A stretch of 45,896 nucleotides of DNA from Actinomycetota bacterium (GCA_029978335.1 JAPOJQ010000012.1:1-45896); one strand, 5' to 3'. Shown: positions 7,725 through 17,540, counted from the stretch's first letter. Numbers and translations: made by a program. The notes: a model not told the origin generated them from the letters alone.

Positions 7725-8369
7725 GCGATCGCAACCGATGAAGTTGCTCAGATCGAGTGCATGTTGTGCATATACCGAGGCCTCAGGGCCAATGCCGGGA
7801 TCGTCGATCAGCGCTGACCAGTAGCTGACCTCCTCGTCAAGTCCAGAGCAGCCGTCGGTAAACGCAGTATCGACCATCACGACAATGGCTTCTGGGCGAC
7901 CGTCAATGAACGGTGTGTCAGCATCGGCAACGATCGTGACCTCGTCGCCGTTGAGGTTGCGACCGATGAACGAGAGCGCATCCGCGCCGTCGTCGACGGC
8001 AGTCGCCGTCACTGCGCCGGTCAATAGGCCAACAGCCGGATCGTCGCAGATGGGGGCGGTCGCAATGCCCGGAAGCTCGCTTCGGGCGCACCTTCGAGCA
8101 GCGAACACGGCGGGCTCGACTCCAAGCGTCCCGGGGTGATCGTCGACTTCGTTCGCAAACGCATCGAGGTCACGACACACGGTCATGGCTTCGTCGAGCG
8201 CATCAACTTGATCATCGATGTCGATTGCTGCCGCCGCAATGGCGACTCGGCGTGCACACGGGTCGGTGTCGACCGGTTCCGCGGCGGGAGCGCTGCATCC
8301 GACCAGAGCCAGCCAAACGACGACGAGCGCCCGGTTGGCGCAACGTGGTGCTTGTCGGGCCAGATTCAC
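7719..8369 (-). CDS. Putative lipoprotein of unknown function
   Basis: A 216-residue protein with a lipoprotein signal: GTG 8369 gives a positively charged n-region (RQAPRCANRA), hydrophobic core LVVVWLALVGC and lipobox-type Leu-Val-Gly-Cys, followed by SAPAAEP. The mature part is acidic (Asp/Glu-rich) and has several Cys residues (CARR, TVCRDL, RRCARSELPG, PICDD, DGCSG, FIGCDRS) that may form disulfides outside the cell. No domain recognised. The longer in-frame start would run through the tRNA-Cys gene and is rejected. Convergent with aroK. Confidence 0.7.
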   Translation of the reverse strand: MNLARQAPRCANRALVVVWLALVGCSAPAAEPVDTDPCARRVAIAAAAIDIDDQVDALDEAMTVCRDLDAFANEVDDHPGTLGVEPAVFAARRCARSELPGIATAPICDDPAVGLLTGAVTATAVDDGADALSFIGRNLNGDEVTIVADADTPFIDGRPEAIVVMVDTAFTDGCSGLDEEVSYWSALIDDPGIGPEASVYAQHALDLSNFIGCDRS

Positions 8370-8429
8370 TTGACCATGTTCGCTGCTCGGATGTGCGCTC
8401 GCAAGGCATGCCGATAGGGTCTGTTTGCC

Positions 8430-8501
8430 GGCGACGTGGCCGAGTGGTTCAGGCAAGGGCCTGCAAAGCCCTGTACATGGGTTCGATTCCCATCGTCGCC
8501 T
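8430..8501 (+). tRNA. tRNA-Cys (anticodon GCA)
   Basis: Cloverleaf of 72 nt: acceptor GGCGACG/CGTCGCC, D-arm stem GCC/GGC, anticodon stem AGGGC/GCCCT around loop CTGCAAA (anticodon GCA), variable loop GTAC, T-stem ATGGG/CCCAT with loop TTCGATT, and discriminator T, the base expected for Cys tRNAs. The CCA end is not encoded. Confidence 0.95.
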
Positions 8502-8580
8502 CCGGCAACTGCGCAGCAGTGCGCATCGTTGCTTCGTGTCCGATCCCGTGAGCGGTGTTGTGGCCGCGTATCGTCCGTTT

Positions 8581-9135
8581 ATGGACGACCGCCAACCAAG
8601 AATCGCTCCGCTTCACGATCCGTCCGACGAGGTGGCCGCGTTCATCGACCGAGCAGGCTTGAAGGGTCCAGACGGTACACCGATCAACATTTTCGGGACC
8701 CTTGCGCATCATCCCGACCTGCTCCGACGGTGGATGGTGTTTGCCGGCCATGTGATGGCGAAAAACTCGTTGTCACCGCGGGATCGAGAAATCCTCATCC
8801 TTCGAACCGGGGTGCGGTGCAATTCGAAGTACGAGTTCGCGCAACATGCAGAGATCGCCCAAGCGTGCGACATGTCGCTCAATGAGGTGTTGGCAACGCG
8901 CGGTGAGGTCATCGACTGGATGGGCCCCGAGCACGAGCGTGACCTCTTGCGCGCTGCGGATGAACTCCACGATGCACATCGGATATCGGATGCAACGTGG
9001 ATGGCGCTCGGCGCCAACTACGACACCCAGCAGCTGATGGACATCGTGTTCACATGCGGCCAGTACACGTTGGTGTCGATGTTCCTGAACACCGCAGGTG
9101 TCGAGATTGATGAGGGGATTCCTGACCTGCTCTAG
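8581..9135 (+). CDS. Carboxymuconolactone decarboxylase (AhpD-fold) family protein
   Basis: A 184-residue all-helical protein of the carboxymuconolactone decarboxylase/AhpD family. The signature region is LSPRDREILILRTGVRCNSKYEFAQHAEIA at roughly residues 64-93 (here split into LSPRDREILILRTG and CNSKYEFAQH). The usual Cys-x-x-Cys redox pair of AhpD is absent: one Cys is followed by Asn-Ser-Lys, so peroxidase-reductase activity is unlikely. The helical tail HDAHRISDATW and QQLMDIVFTCGQYT also fits the family. ATG 8581 is preferred; a GTG at 8548 would add 11 residues. The stop abuts the convergent protease gene with no gap. Confidence 0.82.
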   Translation: MDDRQPRIAPLHDPSDEVAAFIDRAGLKGPDGTPINIFGTLAHHPDLLRRWMVFAGHVMAKNSLSPRDREILILRTGVRCNSKYEFAQHAEIAQACDMSLNEVLATRGEVIDWMGPEHERDLLRAADELHDAHRISDATWMALGANYDTQQLMDIVFTCGQYTLVSMFLNTAGVEIDEGIPDLL

Positions 9136-11790
9136 TCAGTCGGCGACAAAGAATCCAACGAGGTCGATGATCACGTGGCCCTCGCCCCAGATGCTCACAC
9201 AGAATCTTCCGGTCGACCCGATCGACGTCACCACACCATTGGCCACGGTTTGGCCGTCGACGAAGTTGAGGTTGGAGACGTACGGCGGAGGCGTTGCTGC
9301 ACTGAGGCAGGGATAGACGGTTGCGTAGCCGCCTGCATCGTCAGCCGAGGCCGCCGTCACGGTGAGATTGATCGCAACAGCGACTGCGTTCGTCACCGGT
9401 CGCTCCACGACGAGCGGTGACGCCCCATCTTGGATCGGTCCGATGCGTTCGATCGCCACGCCGCCGATGCCGCTGCGCGTGTCGACAATGCGTTGGGGCT
9501 CGACGAGGGTGAGATCACCGGTCGAACTGAACCACCCCGTGACATCGATGATGAGGTGCGCTGAACCAACGACGTGAAGGCAGGTCATCGCCGCCGTGGT
9601 CGCCACGATCGCTGCGTTCGCGACGGTTTGCCCGCTACCAAAGTTCAGACTTGAACTATTCGGGGCAGCATCACTCGCGCTCGCGCACGGATACATCGTG
9701 ACAAAACCACCGGTCTCTGGTGCTTGTGTATCGACTGCCGTCAGGTTCAATGCGACTGCCTCAACCCCAGTCGCGGGGATTGAGGCGACGGAGGTCAGTC
9801 GGACAGCAACGGTTGCGTCACCATCGGTGAGGTCGCCGATTCGTGCGATGGGAACCCCGCCAATACCGTTGCGAGTGTCGACCACCCGTTGTGGTGTCAC
9901 GGCGGTGAAGCCCTGCGCGGCCGGAAGCCAGCCAGCGACGTCGATGATGGCATGGGCTGTTCCGTAGACGTACATGCAGATGGCGCCCGTTACGCCCACA
10001 GGCAGGATCGCCGAATTCGCCACGGTTTGGCCGGAGACGAAATTGATGTTCGACACGTTGGGCGGCGGATCGTCGGTGGTCACGCAGGGATACACGGTTG
10101 CGTAGCCGCCGACGTCGGCAGCAATGGTCCCGGTGACGGTCAAGTTGATCATTACGGCGTCGACGCCGGAGACGGGAATGCCAGATCGTCCGGTCACCGC
10201 CACCCTCACTGGCTCACCCGAACCGTCAGTTCGGCCAATCGGGATGGGCAGCGTGGTGCCGATGCCCGATCGAGTGTCGAGCAGCCGGTCAGGGCCGACG
10301 GTCACAAGGTCAGCGACGTCGAAGTTGGCGGTGACCGTCATCGACTCATCAACTGACAGTGCGCACACCTCATCGGTCGACGTTGGGCATCCGGTCCAGC
10401 CGGCAAAGGTCGCGAAGCCATCGGGACGCGCCGTCAATTGCACGGCCGTGCCAGGTTCGACCAGCACGGTGCAGGTTGATGCACAGTCGTCGACCACGGT
10501 GCCCGAACTCATGCGAACGGTGCCCCACCCGGACTGAGCGACCACGGTCACGCTCACGGCACTCGATGGTAAGTGTGCGAGTCGATCGGGATCATTGTCG
10601 CCAGGGTTGATGAGCACGCCTTCGACGGCGGTTTCTCGAATGGTTCGCCACACCTCCGACGGCGGCATCGATGGCGCCGTCGACAGCAATCGAAGCGCAA
10701 TGCCGGCGACGTGGGGGGCGGCCATCGACGTTCCGCTCTTTGACACGGTTGCGGTGTCGGATGCAACACCGGCCGAGACGATTCGGTCACCTGGCGCAAA
10801 CAGGTCGACGCAAGTGCCTCGCGCCGAGTAGGCGGTGATGCGGTCCCGATCGGTGGTGGCCCCAACGGTGATCGCTTCGTCAACACGAGCGGGGCTGTAG
10901 CGACACGCGTCGTCACCGTCGTTTCCGGCGGCCACAACGGCCACCACACCATCGTCGATCAGTCGCTCCACTGCATCATCAAGGATGGGACTGGCGTCAC
11001 CACCGGTTGCGCTCGTGCCAAAACTCATCACGGCGACGGCTGGTTCGCCGCTGCGGTGATCACCGATGATCCACTCAATGGCGTCGACCACGGCGATGTC
11101 GGTGCCACCACCCGTGCAGCCGAGCACTTTGACGGGAATGATGTCCGCATCCTTGGCAACGCCGTGTTCGGTGCCCGCAGCAATGCCAGCAACGTGGGTG
11201 CCATGTCCTGTCGCCACGGTGGCGGTGCAGTCGTCGAAGCCCGAGGTGACATTGCCGACGAAGGTGCCATCGGCGTAGTCGTAGTAGCCGCCATAGGGAA
11301 TGCGTCCGGTGAATTCCTCGTGCGTACTTCGAACGCCTGAATCGAGCACGTAGATCCGTGCGCCTGCTCCATCGCTGTCGTAGGCGTATTGGCCATCGAG
11401 CGGCAGGAATGGCTGGTCGATCCGATCGAGACCCCAGTTCGGGGGATCATCCTGGATCGTCGTCGATTGCACGGGGGCGACATCGTCGACGCTGATCACC
11501 CCAGGAAGATTGGCAACCAGCGCTGTCGTGGCGTCATCGAGCCGGGCTACGACGGCCGTCGTCGCTGTTTCGAATCGATGCGTTCGAGTGAGACCCAGAG
11601 TCGCAAGGAATGCCTCCACCGCATCGAGCGTCGTCGTCGTATCGGCTCGGATCACCCGCGAGGTTGACCGGGCCGACGATGCGGGTCCGGATGCGAGGCC
11701 GGTCCCTGGCGCCACAGATGCGATGGTTCCCACGACCAGCATGGCCGCAGCGCATCCCCGCAGACGTCGTCGAATCCGAACGGGAAGCAC
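9136..11790 (-). CDS. Secreted subtilisin-like serine protease with triple C-terminal repeats
   Basis: An 884-residue secreted protease. It has an Arg-rich n-region and hydrophobic signal peptide (residues 1-34), an I9-type propeptide (about 43-105), and a peptidase S8 domain (about 117-390) with Asp150 in YVLDSG, His196 in GHGTHVAG, the oxyanion Asn290 in AAGND and Ser355 in [12 protein letters not shown] beta-repeat domain of the InlB/bacterial-repeat style follows (about 412-492, ending [11 protein letters not shown]) with four Cys. The C-terminus is three tandem repeats of about 125 residues. No LPXTG motif or C-terminal membrane helix is seen, so the repeats may mediate surface attachment or substrate binding. 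It most likely degrades extracellular protein. Divergent from phoH over 130 nt. Confidence 0.92.
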   Translation of the reverse strand: MLPVRIRRRLRGCAAAMLVVGTIASVAPGTGLASGPASSARSTSRVIRADTTTTLDAVEAFLATLGLTRTHRFETATTAVVARLDDATTALVANLPGVISVDDVAPVQSTTIQDDPPNWGLDRIDQPFLPLDGQYAYDSDGAGARIYVLDSGVRSTHEEFTGRIPYGGYYDYADGTFVGNVTSGFDDCTATVATGHGTHVAGIAAGTEHGVAKDADIIPVKVLGCTGGGTDIAVVDAIEWIIGDHRSGEPAVAVMSFGTSATGGDASPILDDAVERLIDDGVVAVVAAGNDGDDACRYSPARVDEAITVGATTDRDRITAYSARGTCVDLFAPGDRIVSAGVASDTATVSKSGTSMAAPHVAGIALRLLSTAPSMPPSEVWRTIRETAVEGVLINPGDNDPDRLAHLPSSAVSVTVVAQSGWGTVRMSSGTVVDDCASTCTVLVEPGTAVQLTARPDGFATFAGWTGCPTSTDEVCALSVDESMTVTANFDVADLVTVGPDRLLDTRSGIGTTLPIPIGRTDGSGEPVRVAVTGRSGIPVSGVDAVMINLTVTGTIAADVGGYATVYPCVTTDDPPPNVSNINFVSGQTVANSAILPVGVTGAICMYVYGTAHAIIDVAGWLPAAQGFTAVTPQRVVDTRNGIGGVPIARIGDLTDGDATVAVRLTSVASIPATGVEAVALNLTAVDTQAPETGGFVTMYPCASASDAAPNSSSLNFGSGQTVANAAIVATTAAMTCLHVVGSAHLIIDVTGWFSSTGDLTLVEPQRIVDTRSGIGGVAIERIGPIQDGASPLVVERPVTNAVAVAINLTVTAASADDAGGYATVYPCLSAATPPPYVSNLNFVDGQTVANGVVTSIGSTGRFCVSIWGEGHVIIDLVGFFVAD
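9139..10302 (-). repeat. Three tandem protein repeats of about 125 residues in the S8 protease
   Basis: Residues 497-625, 628-757 and 761-884 share the same order of motifs: R-(L/V/I)-(L/V)-DTR-(S/N)-GIG near the start, A-V-(M/A)-(I/L)-NLTV in the middle, GG-(Y/F)-(A/V)-T-(V/M)-YPC, then (N/S)-(I/L)-NF-x-x-GQTVAN, a second Cys, and a closing (A/G)-H-x-IID(V/L)-x-G-(W/F). Each copy has two Cys that could pair. Alternating hydrophobics predict a beta sandwich. Confidence 0.88.
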
Positions 11791-11920
11791 GACGGCGAGT
11801 CTCGCACACCGCCTTCAAAAGTCCCGAGCGTGTGTCATGGATGTGGTCGGCACGTGAAGCGGCTACCGTGTGGGGACCCGCACGGTCCCGTGCGAACCCG
11901 CATCTGATGAACCGACACGA

Positions 11921-12874
11921 ATGACATCCACCGATGCCCCTGTGAGGGTCGTGGTGCCCGGCCAGCATCTGCTGGCGTCGCTGTGCGGACCCCGTGACGT
12001 CCACCTGCGTTCGATTGAGGCCGCCTTTCCTGAGGCCGCAATACGGCTGCGCGGTAACGAACTGTTGATTCGTGGCGGGGAGGCTGATCGTGTCGGCCGT
12101 CTCTTTGAAGAACTGGTCGCACTACTCGAACGTGGTCAAGAACTCGATGACGTGACGCTCACGAGGGTCATTGCCATGGTGCGCAGCGACGAACGGCCTT
12201 CCGAGGTGCTGACCCATCAAGTATTGAAGAGTTCGCGCGGTCGTCACGTCCGGCCCAAAACGGCGGGGCAGAAGCGCTACGTCGACGCGATCGCCGAGAA
12301 CATCATCACCTTTGGCATTGGCCCCGCGGGCACGGGCAAGAGCTGGCTGGCGGTGGCGATGGCGGTTCAGGCGTTGCAGGCCAAGCAAGTACAGCGCATC
12401 ATTTTGACGCGACCTGCGGTTGAAGCAGGCGAGCGACTCGGCTTTCTTCCCGGTGACTTGATGGCGAAGATCGATCCGTACTTGCGGCCGCTCTATGACG
12501 CCCTCTACGACATGGTCGATACTGAAGGCGCACAGAAGTTGCTCGAACGCCAAGTCGTCGAAGTCGCTCCGTTGGCGTTCATGCGCGGGCGCACGCTCAA
12601 CAATTCGTTCATTATTCTCGATGAGGCTCAGAACACGACGCCTGAGCAAATGAAGATGTTCCTGACTCGTATCGGCTTCGGATCCAAAGTGGTCGTCACT
12701 GGCGACACCACCCAAGTCGACGTGCCTGACGGCCGAAGTGGCCTTCATGGGCTTGAGAAGGTGCTGACCGGCATTGACGGTCTCTCATTTGTGCACCTCG
12801 GAGCGGCTGATGTGGTTCGGCACCGCATCGTTGCCGACATCGTTGCCGCGTACGAGGAACGCGGTGCGAAATGA
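11921..12874 (+). CDS. phoH: PhoH-family ATPase
   Basis: A 317-residue PhoH-like (PhoL/YbeZ type) P-loop ATPase. After an N-terminal KH-like segment, Walker A GPAGTGKS is at residues 134-141 and Walker B FIILDEAQN at about 230-238, with GERLGFLPGDL and VVTGDTTQVD typical of the family. Proteins of this group are linked to RNA and ribosome quality control together with YbeY. ATG 11921 fits; a GTG 17 codons upstream lies in the leader. It overlaps ybeY by 4 nt (ATGA), and ybeY overlaps the next gene in the same way, giving a three-gene operon as in other actinobacteria. Confidence 0.94.
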   Translation: MTSTDAPVRVVVPGQHLLASLCGPRDVHLRSIEAAFPEAAIRLRGNELLIRGGEADRVGRLFEELVALLERGQELDDVTLTRVIAMVRSDERPSEVLTHQVLKSSRGRHVRPKTAGQKRYVDAIAENIITFGIGPAGTGKSWLAVAMAVQALQAKQVQRIILTRPAVEAGERLGFLPGDLMAKIDPYLRPLYDALYDMVDTEGAQKLLERQVVEVAPLAFMRGRTLNNSFIILDEAQNTTPEQMKMFLTRIGFGSKVVVTGDTTQVDVPDGRSGLHGLEKVLTGIDGLSFVHLGAADVVRHRIVADIVAAYEERGAK

Positions 12875-13407
12875 GTGAGCCTTCGAGTCCCACCGACGTC
12901 GTTCGCTGCGGTGCAGTGGCCGTCGTCGTTGAGAATGCGCAAGACGAGGTTGATGTCGACCACGTGCGGTGGGCGAAGCTTGCCGCAGCGGCTCTGGATG
13001 CCCTCGATGCGGTTGGCGAGTTGACACTCACGTTTATCGATCGCGACGAGATCATCGACCTCAAGGTCACCCATTTTGGTGACGACGGTGAGCATCCCAC
13101 CGATGTGTTGTCGTTCCCACTTGACGAACCGTCGTCAGCGGCCGATGGGCTTCCCGTGTTGCTGGGCGATGTGGTGATCTGCCCATCGGTGGCGGCGGAA
13201 CAAGCAGCCGATCACGCGGGCACCGTCGATGATGAAATGGCACTCCTCGTCGTCCATGGTGTGCTGCACGTTCTCGGGCACGATCATGTTGAACCCGCCG
13301 ATACGGCATTGATGCAGGCACAGGAGCTGGCACTGTTGGAATCGTTGCACTGGTCTCATCCCGCCCCTGCTGGCTTCGCCCAACGACATCGAGAGGGGGC
13401 GCGATGA
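12871..13407 (+). CDS. ybeY: Endoribonuclease YbeY
   Basis: A 178-residue UPF0054/YbeY metal-dependent endoribonuclease for 16S rRNA 3'-end maturation and ribosome quality control. The zinc-binding motif HGVLHVLGHDH is complete, with His129, His133 and His139. The upstream PTDVLSFP segment (residues 77-83) is also characteristic. The C-terminal tail after the motif is about 40 residues and ends with a basic segment. Translationally coupled on both sides (ATGA overlaps with phoH and the CorC-type gene). Confidence 0.94.
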   Translation: MSEPSSPTDVVRCGAVAVVVENAQDEVDVDHVRWAKLAAAALDALDAVGELTLTFIDRDEIIDLKVTHFGDDGEHPTDVLSFPLDEPSSAADGLPVLLGDVVICPSVAAEQAADHAGTVDDEMALLVVHGVLHVLGHDHVEPADTALMQAQELALLESLHWSHPAPAGFAQRHREGAR

Positions 13408-14699
13408 CCGGCACTGATGCCGCGATGCTCGTGGCGATCGGCATCTTGTTGGTCATTCTCATCTTCCTTGCCGTGGCGGAGATGGGGCTGTCGAAGATGA
13501 CCAAGCCCCGAGCCTCTGCAATCGCCGAGGATCGGCCTAAGGCCGGCAGCAGTCTTCAGCATCTGGTGGAGTTCCCCGAGCGTTGGATCAACCCGTTGCT
13601 GCTCACGGTGAACATCTGCCAGACGGTGCAGGCAACGCTGACGGGCATCGTGGCCGGCAATCTCTTTGGCGGCATTGGTGTCGTGATCGGTGTGGCGCTC
13701 AACGTCGTCGTGTTCTTCGTGCTCGCCGAGGCGGTACCGAAGACCTATGCGGTGTTATACCCCGACCGTGCTGCGTTGTTGGCGGCGCGCCCGGTTCGAG
13801 CCCTCACGGGGTTTGCGCCGCTGCGCATGATCTCTGCTGGGCTGATTGGACTAACCAATGTCATCGTTCGTGGCCGGGGGCTCGAGCAGGGCCCATTCGT
13901 GAGCGAACAAGAATTCCTTGGCATTGTGGAGGCCGCTGCCGAAGACGAGGTCATCGAACACGAGGAGCGCGAACTCATCGAGTCGATCATTGAGTTCGGC
14001 GACACGGTCGCTCGCGAGGTGATGGTGCCGCGTCCCGACATGGTCGTGCTCACCAACAGCGCCACGGTCAGCGATGGACTCAATGTCGCCATCGCCAATG
14101 GCTTCAGCCGATTGCCGGTGTCCGGTGACGACGAGGGCGACATCGTCGGATTGGCGTACACGAAAGACCTCATTCGAGCCGAGCGAGAGGGCCGCGGCGA
14201 TCTCCCGGTACTCGACCTCGTTCGTACGGTCGCGTTCATTCCGGAGAACAAGCCGGTGGCCAGGTTGATGCGTGAGATGCAGGCCGGGAAGTTCCATCTG
14301 GCCATCGTCGCTGACGAGTACGGCGACGTCGTGGGGCTCGTGACCTTGGAGGACTGCCTCGAAGAACTCGTCGGAGAAATTGTCGACGAGTACGACACTG
14401 ATGAAATCGATATTGAACGACTCGCCGATGGAGTGTTGTCAGTTGATGGTGGTGTCAATATTGACGACCTCTCCGACGAACTTGGCATTGAATTGCCGAA
14501 CAGCGACTTTGATTCTGTGGGTGGTTTTCTCTTCTCTTCGCTTGAACGAGTTCCTGAGCAGGGTGATGCGGTTGAGTTCGGTGGTTACCGATTTGTCGCT
14601 CACGCCGTCGAAGGCAGGCGGGTTCGTCGAGTGTTAGTGGAGGCACTCCCCGAAGCCGGCGATGGCGACACCCTCACCGACGACATCGCCGTCGACTGA
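13404..14699 (+). CDS. CNNM/HlyC-CorC family membrane protein with CBS domains
   Basis: A 431-residue membrane protein. The first about 170 residues form the DUF21/CNNM transmembrane domain (helices around residues 5-27, 65-90, 94-115, 125-150). A pair of CBS domains follows at about 200-325, with VMVPRPDMVVL, GFSRLPVSGDDEGDIVGLAYTKDL (split motif) and FHLAIVADEYGDVVGLVTLEDCLEELVG regions. The last about 80 residues are the CorC/HlyC domain (SVGGFLFSSLERVPEQGD). Homologues are implicated in magnesium/cobalt efflux or homeostasis; the old name haemolysin C is misleading. It is the third gene of the phoH-ybeY operon, starting at an ATGA overlap. Confidence 0.92.
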   Translation: MTGTDAAMLVAIGILLVILIFLAVAEMGLSKMTKPRASAIAEDRPKAGSSLQHLVEFPERWINPLLLTVNICQTVQATLTGIVAGNLFGGIGVVIGVALNVVVFFVLAEAVPKTYAVLYPDRAALLAARPVRALTGFAPLRMISAGLIGLTNVIVRGRGLEQGPFVSEQEFLGIVEAAAEDEVIEHEERELIESIIEFGDTVAREVMVPRPDMVVLTNSATVSDGLNVAIANGFSRLPVSGDDEGDIVGLAYTKDLIRAEREGRGDLPVLDLVRTVAFIPENKPVARLMREMQAGKFHLAIVADEYGDVVGLVTLEDCLEELVGEIVDEYDTDEIDIERLADGVLSVDGGVNIDDLSDELGIELPNSDFDSVGGFLFSSLERVPEQGDAVEFGGYRFVAHAVEGRRVRRVLVEALPEAGDGDTLTDDIAVD

Positions 14700-14734
14700 G
14701 ATCGCGTCACCACGAGCGAGGTAGGTTCATCGAC

Positions 14735-15484
14735 ATGGATGTGTCGCTCGCAGGAAAAGTTGCTCTCGTCCCCGGTGCCTCGCGCGGCATCGGTCAAGCC
14801 ATTGCAGCAACAATGGCTGCATCTGGAGCGAAGGTGGTCATCACCTCACGAAAGCAGGATCAGCTCGATGAGGCCAAAGCCTCGATGGCCGGCGACGTCG
14901 AGGCGATCGCATCACATGTCGGTGATCCGGAGTCGGGCGACCGACTGGTGGCCGCCACGATGGAACGATTCGGTGGTCTTGACATCCTCGTGAACAACGC
15001 TGCCACCAACCCCTACTACGGCCCGGTTCTCGGTGTTGACGAGTCTCGATGGGACAAGACCTTTGAGGTCAACCTCCGCGGACCGGTGTTCTGGTCGGCA
15101 GCAGCGCATCGTGGCGCTTTCGCCGACAAGCCCGGCGTCATCATCAATATCGCCTCGGTCGGCGGTCTTCGGGCAGAAGGTGCGCTCGGTGTGTACAACA
15201 TGACGAAGGCGGCGCTCATCCACTTGACGAAGCAGTTGGCGGGCGAGATCGGTCCAACGCGAGTCGTTGGCATTGCCCCGGGACTTGTCGTCACCGATTT
15301 CGCGCAGGTGCTCGTGGACAATTTTGGTGATCGTCTCGCTGCGGAGTTGCCGATGAAGCGTCTCGGCCAGCCCCAAGACATCGCCAATCTTGCGACGTTC
15401 CTTGCGAGCGACCTCGCATCGTGGATCACCGGCGAGACCTATGTGATCGACGGTGGAGCCGGTGTCAAAGGTGCCGGCGTCTAA
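14735..15484 (+). CDS. SDR-family oxidoreductase
   Basis: A 249-residue classical short-chain dehydrogenase/reductase. It has the nucleotide-binding GASRGIG (residues 14-20), NNAA (87-90) and the catalytic Ser141, Tyr154 and Lys158 (YNMTK), plus the C-terminal ITGETYVIDGGAG. SRK following the second beta strand (residues 38-40) suggests NADP(H) preference. Substrate unknown; family members of this type reduce 3-oxoacyl or ketone/alcohol substrates. It lies 35 nt after the CorC-type gene and may be read from the same transcript. It converges with menE. Confidence 0.88.
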   Translation: MDVSLAGKVALVPGASRGIGQAIAATMAASGAKVVITSRKQDQLDEAKASMAGDVEAIASHVGDPESGDRLVAATMERFGGLDILVNNAATNPYYGPVLGVDESRWDKTFEVNLRGPVFWSAAAHRGAFADKPGVIINIASVGGLRAEGALGVYNMTKAALIHLTKQLAGEIGPTRVVGIAPGLVVTDFAQVLVDNFGDRLAAELPMKRLGQPQDIANLATFLASDLASWITGETYVIDGGAGVKGAGV

Positions 15485-15487
15485 GAC

Positions 15488-16591
15488 TCACGATGCAGCA
15501 TCGTTGAGTTGATGCCGCTGCACCTTGCCAAGGGCGGTCCGAGGAATCACCGGCCGACGAACGAGGCGCCGCGGGAGGGCCCAACCGGGTAACTCGGCGC
15601 GTGCGTAGTCGCGGAGTTCTTCAATGGAGAAGTCGTCACGTGATGTCACGATGTGCGCCGTGACGACGGCGCCCCATTCGGGATCAGGTGTGCCATTGAT
15701 GGCGACATCGTCAATATCGGGATGACGTGCCAGCACCGCCTCGACGGGCTCTGGCCACACTTTTTCGCCGCCTGTCACGATGACGTCGCCACGACGGCCT
15801 TCAACGTGGAGGCGACCATCGGGGAGCCAGCGTCCGGTGTCGCCCGTGGGGAACCAACCATCGGCGGTCCGTGGATCGTGACCGTCGCGGTAGCAGCGAA
15901 GCAGCATTGGCGCACGTAACTGCACCTCGTCGTCGACGATTCGAACCTCGACGTCGTGGAGTGGTCGGCCGTCGTACACCACGCCGCTTCCGGTCTCGGT
16001 CATGCCGTACGTCGTCATCGTGTTGGCCGGTCGGTTCGCTGGTGGCCGAGATCCACCAAGCACGACGACTCGGTAGTGGCTCGTATCGGTGCGCGTGAGC
16101 GCTGTCGAAACCAGCGACACCAATGTTGCGGTATTGCGTGCTACGACCTCGGCGTCAAAACCATCGATCACGGTGAGCGGTGTGTTGGTGATGAGGGCTC
16201 GGGTGATGACGGAAAGCCCACCCACGTGAGCCAAAGGCAGACATGCGAGCCAGTGGTCAGCCGACGTCACGCCGAGGTGCGCTGAGGTGGCAAGCGCAGA
16301 TGCGCGGACCGCATCGTGGGTGAGCACCGCTCCCTTCGGCCTACCGGTTGAGCCACTGGTGGCTACCACGAGCGCATCGCCGGGTGCGGTGGGGGTGCCT
16401 CCTGTGAGCGATGTCGTCCCTGAGGCGTCGACGACTGCTGCCACGCCGAACTGCTCCATCATCTCGCGTTGACGGTGCAGCGGGAGCCGACGATCGACGG
16501 GAAATGCGGCGTCGCCTGCGTCCCAAATGCGCTGCAACGCGTCGACAAATCCAGGTCCACCGGGAAGATCGATCGCAATGAGTTCGTTCAT
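15488..16591 (-). CDS. menE: o-Succinylbenzoate-CoA ligase (MenE), short form
   Basis: A 367-residue ANL-superfamily acyl-adenylate ligase placed next to menA and therefore read as MenE, which activates o-succinylbenzoate with CoA in menaquinone synthesis. Motifs: ATSGSTGRPKG at about 77-87 (P-loop), TTYGMTETGSG, GWFPTGDTGRW, and the C-terminal catalytic Lys in RTALGKVQR. It lacks much of the N-terminal domain of typical 450-residue MenE, matching the shortened actinobacterial form. ATG 16591 is chosen: the longer in-frame start would cross into the divergent menA leader. Divergent from menA with 64 nt between. Confidence 0.85.
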   Translation of the reverse strand: MNELIAIDLPGGPGFVDALQRIWDAGDAAFPVDRRLPLHRQREMMEQFGVAAVVDASGTTSLTGGTPTAPGDALVVATSGSTGRPKGAVLTHDAVRASALATSAHLGVTSADHWLACLPLAHVGGLSVITRALITNTPLTVIDGFDAEVVARNTATLVSLVSTALTRTDTSHYRVVVLGGSRPPANRPANTMTTYGMTETGSGVVYDGRPLHDVEVRIVDDEVQLRAPMLLRCYRDGHDPRTADGWFPTGDTGRWLPDGRLHVEGRRGDVIVTGGEKVWPEPVEAVLARHPDIDDVAINGTPDPEWGAVVTAHIVTSRDDFSIEELRDYARAELPGWALPRRLVRRPVIPRTALGKVQRHQLNDAAS

Positions 16592-16655
16592 GATGAGGGC
16601 AATCTGGTTCGGTCGGGTTTGCCGTGCGCCCCGTGGTGCTCCATGATGGCGGCCC

Positions 16656-17540
16656 ATGACCCCTTCCGCCACCCCGACCGATTGGCTTGCAGGTGCGCGT
16701 CCGAGAACATTGCCGGCGGCCGTGGTGCCCGTAGCGGTGGGAATGGCACTCGCTGCCCACGATGCGGGCTGGTCGGCAGTGGTGTGGTGGCGGGTCGTTG
16801 GAGCGTTGGCGGTCAGCCTCGCGTTACAGATCGGTGTGAACTACGCCAACGATTATTCCGACGGGATCCGCGGGACCGATGACGTGCGCGTCGGACCGAT
16901 GCGTCTCGTTGCGTCGGGGCGTGCCTCGGCTGTCGCAGTCCGCACTGCTGCGCTGATGGCGCTTGGCATTGCCGCCGTGGTGGGATTGCTCCTCGCCCTG
17001 GCAACAAGTTGGTGGCTGCTCCTGGTTGGCGCTGCAGCAATCACTGCGGCCTGGGGCTACACCGGCGGGCCACGGCCATACGGGTACGCCGGCCTTGGCG
17101 AAGTGTTCGTGTTCGTCTTCTTCGGACTCGTGGCGACGGCCGGTACGACCTACGTCGCGGTCGAGGCAGTGTCGTGGCGGGCCTGGGTCGCGGGATGTGG
17201 CGTTGGAGCGCTGGCCTGTGCGTTGTTGGTGGTGAACAACTTGCGTGACATTCCCACCGATAGCGCTGTGGGGAAACGAACGCTCGCGGTTCGACTGGGT
17301 GATCGGGCGACGAGGTGGTGCTTCGTCGCACTGGTGATCGTCGCCTTGGCGTCGGTGATCGCGTTGGGGATCGGTTCGGGGTTGATTGCCCTGCTCAGTG
17401 TCGTTGCGGCGGTTCCGCCAGTTCGACAGGTGCTCGCTGGCGCTGCTGGTCGCGACCTCATCACCGTGCTCGGAGCCACGGGCCGGCTGCAACTGGTCTT
17501 CGGATTGCTGCTTACGATCGGTGTAGCGCTCGCTGCGTAA
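16656..17540 (+). CDS. menA: 1,4-Dihydroxy-2-naphthoate polyprenyltransferase
   Basis: A 294-residue UbiA-superfamily membrane prenyltransferase with about eight or nine hydrophobic helices. It attaches the polyprenyl tail to DHNA to give demethylmenaquinone. The two Asp-rich Mg-diphosphate motifs are NDYSDGIRGTD at 65-75 and NNLRDIPTD at 194-202, both in the MenA form. The prenyl donor would be made by trans-prenyltransferases outside this window. The 3' end overlaps the convergent menH gene by 29 nt. Confidence 0.94.
   Translation: MTPSATPTDWLAGARPRTLPAAVVPVAVGMALAAHDAGWSAVVWWRVVGALAVSLALQIGVNYANDYSDGIRGTDDVRVGPMRLVASGRASAVAVRTAALMALGIAAVVGLLLALATSWWLLLVGAAAITAAWGYTGGPRPYGYAGLGEVFVFVFFGLVATAGTTYVAVEAVSWRAWVAGCGVGALACALLVVNNLRDIPTDSAVGKRTLAVRLGDRATRWCFVALVIVALASVIALGIGSGLIALLSVVAAVPPVRQVLAGAAGRDLITVLGATGRLQLVFGLLLTIGVALAA

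Noticed and set aside
13745-14488. Long Ser/Thr-rich open frame on the minus strand
   Set aside because: It is the antisense shadow of the CBS/CorC gene, which has clear domains in the plus frame; composition is typical of GC-rich shadow frames.
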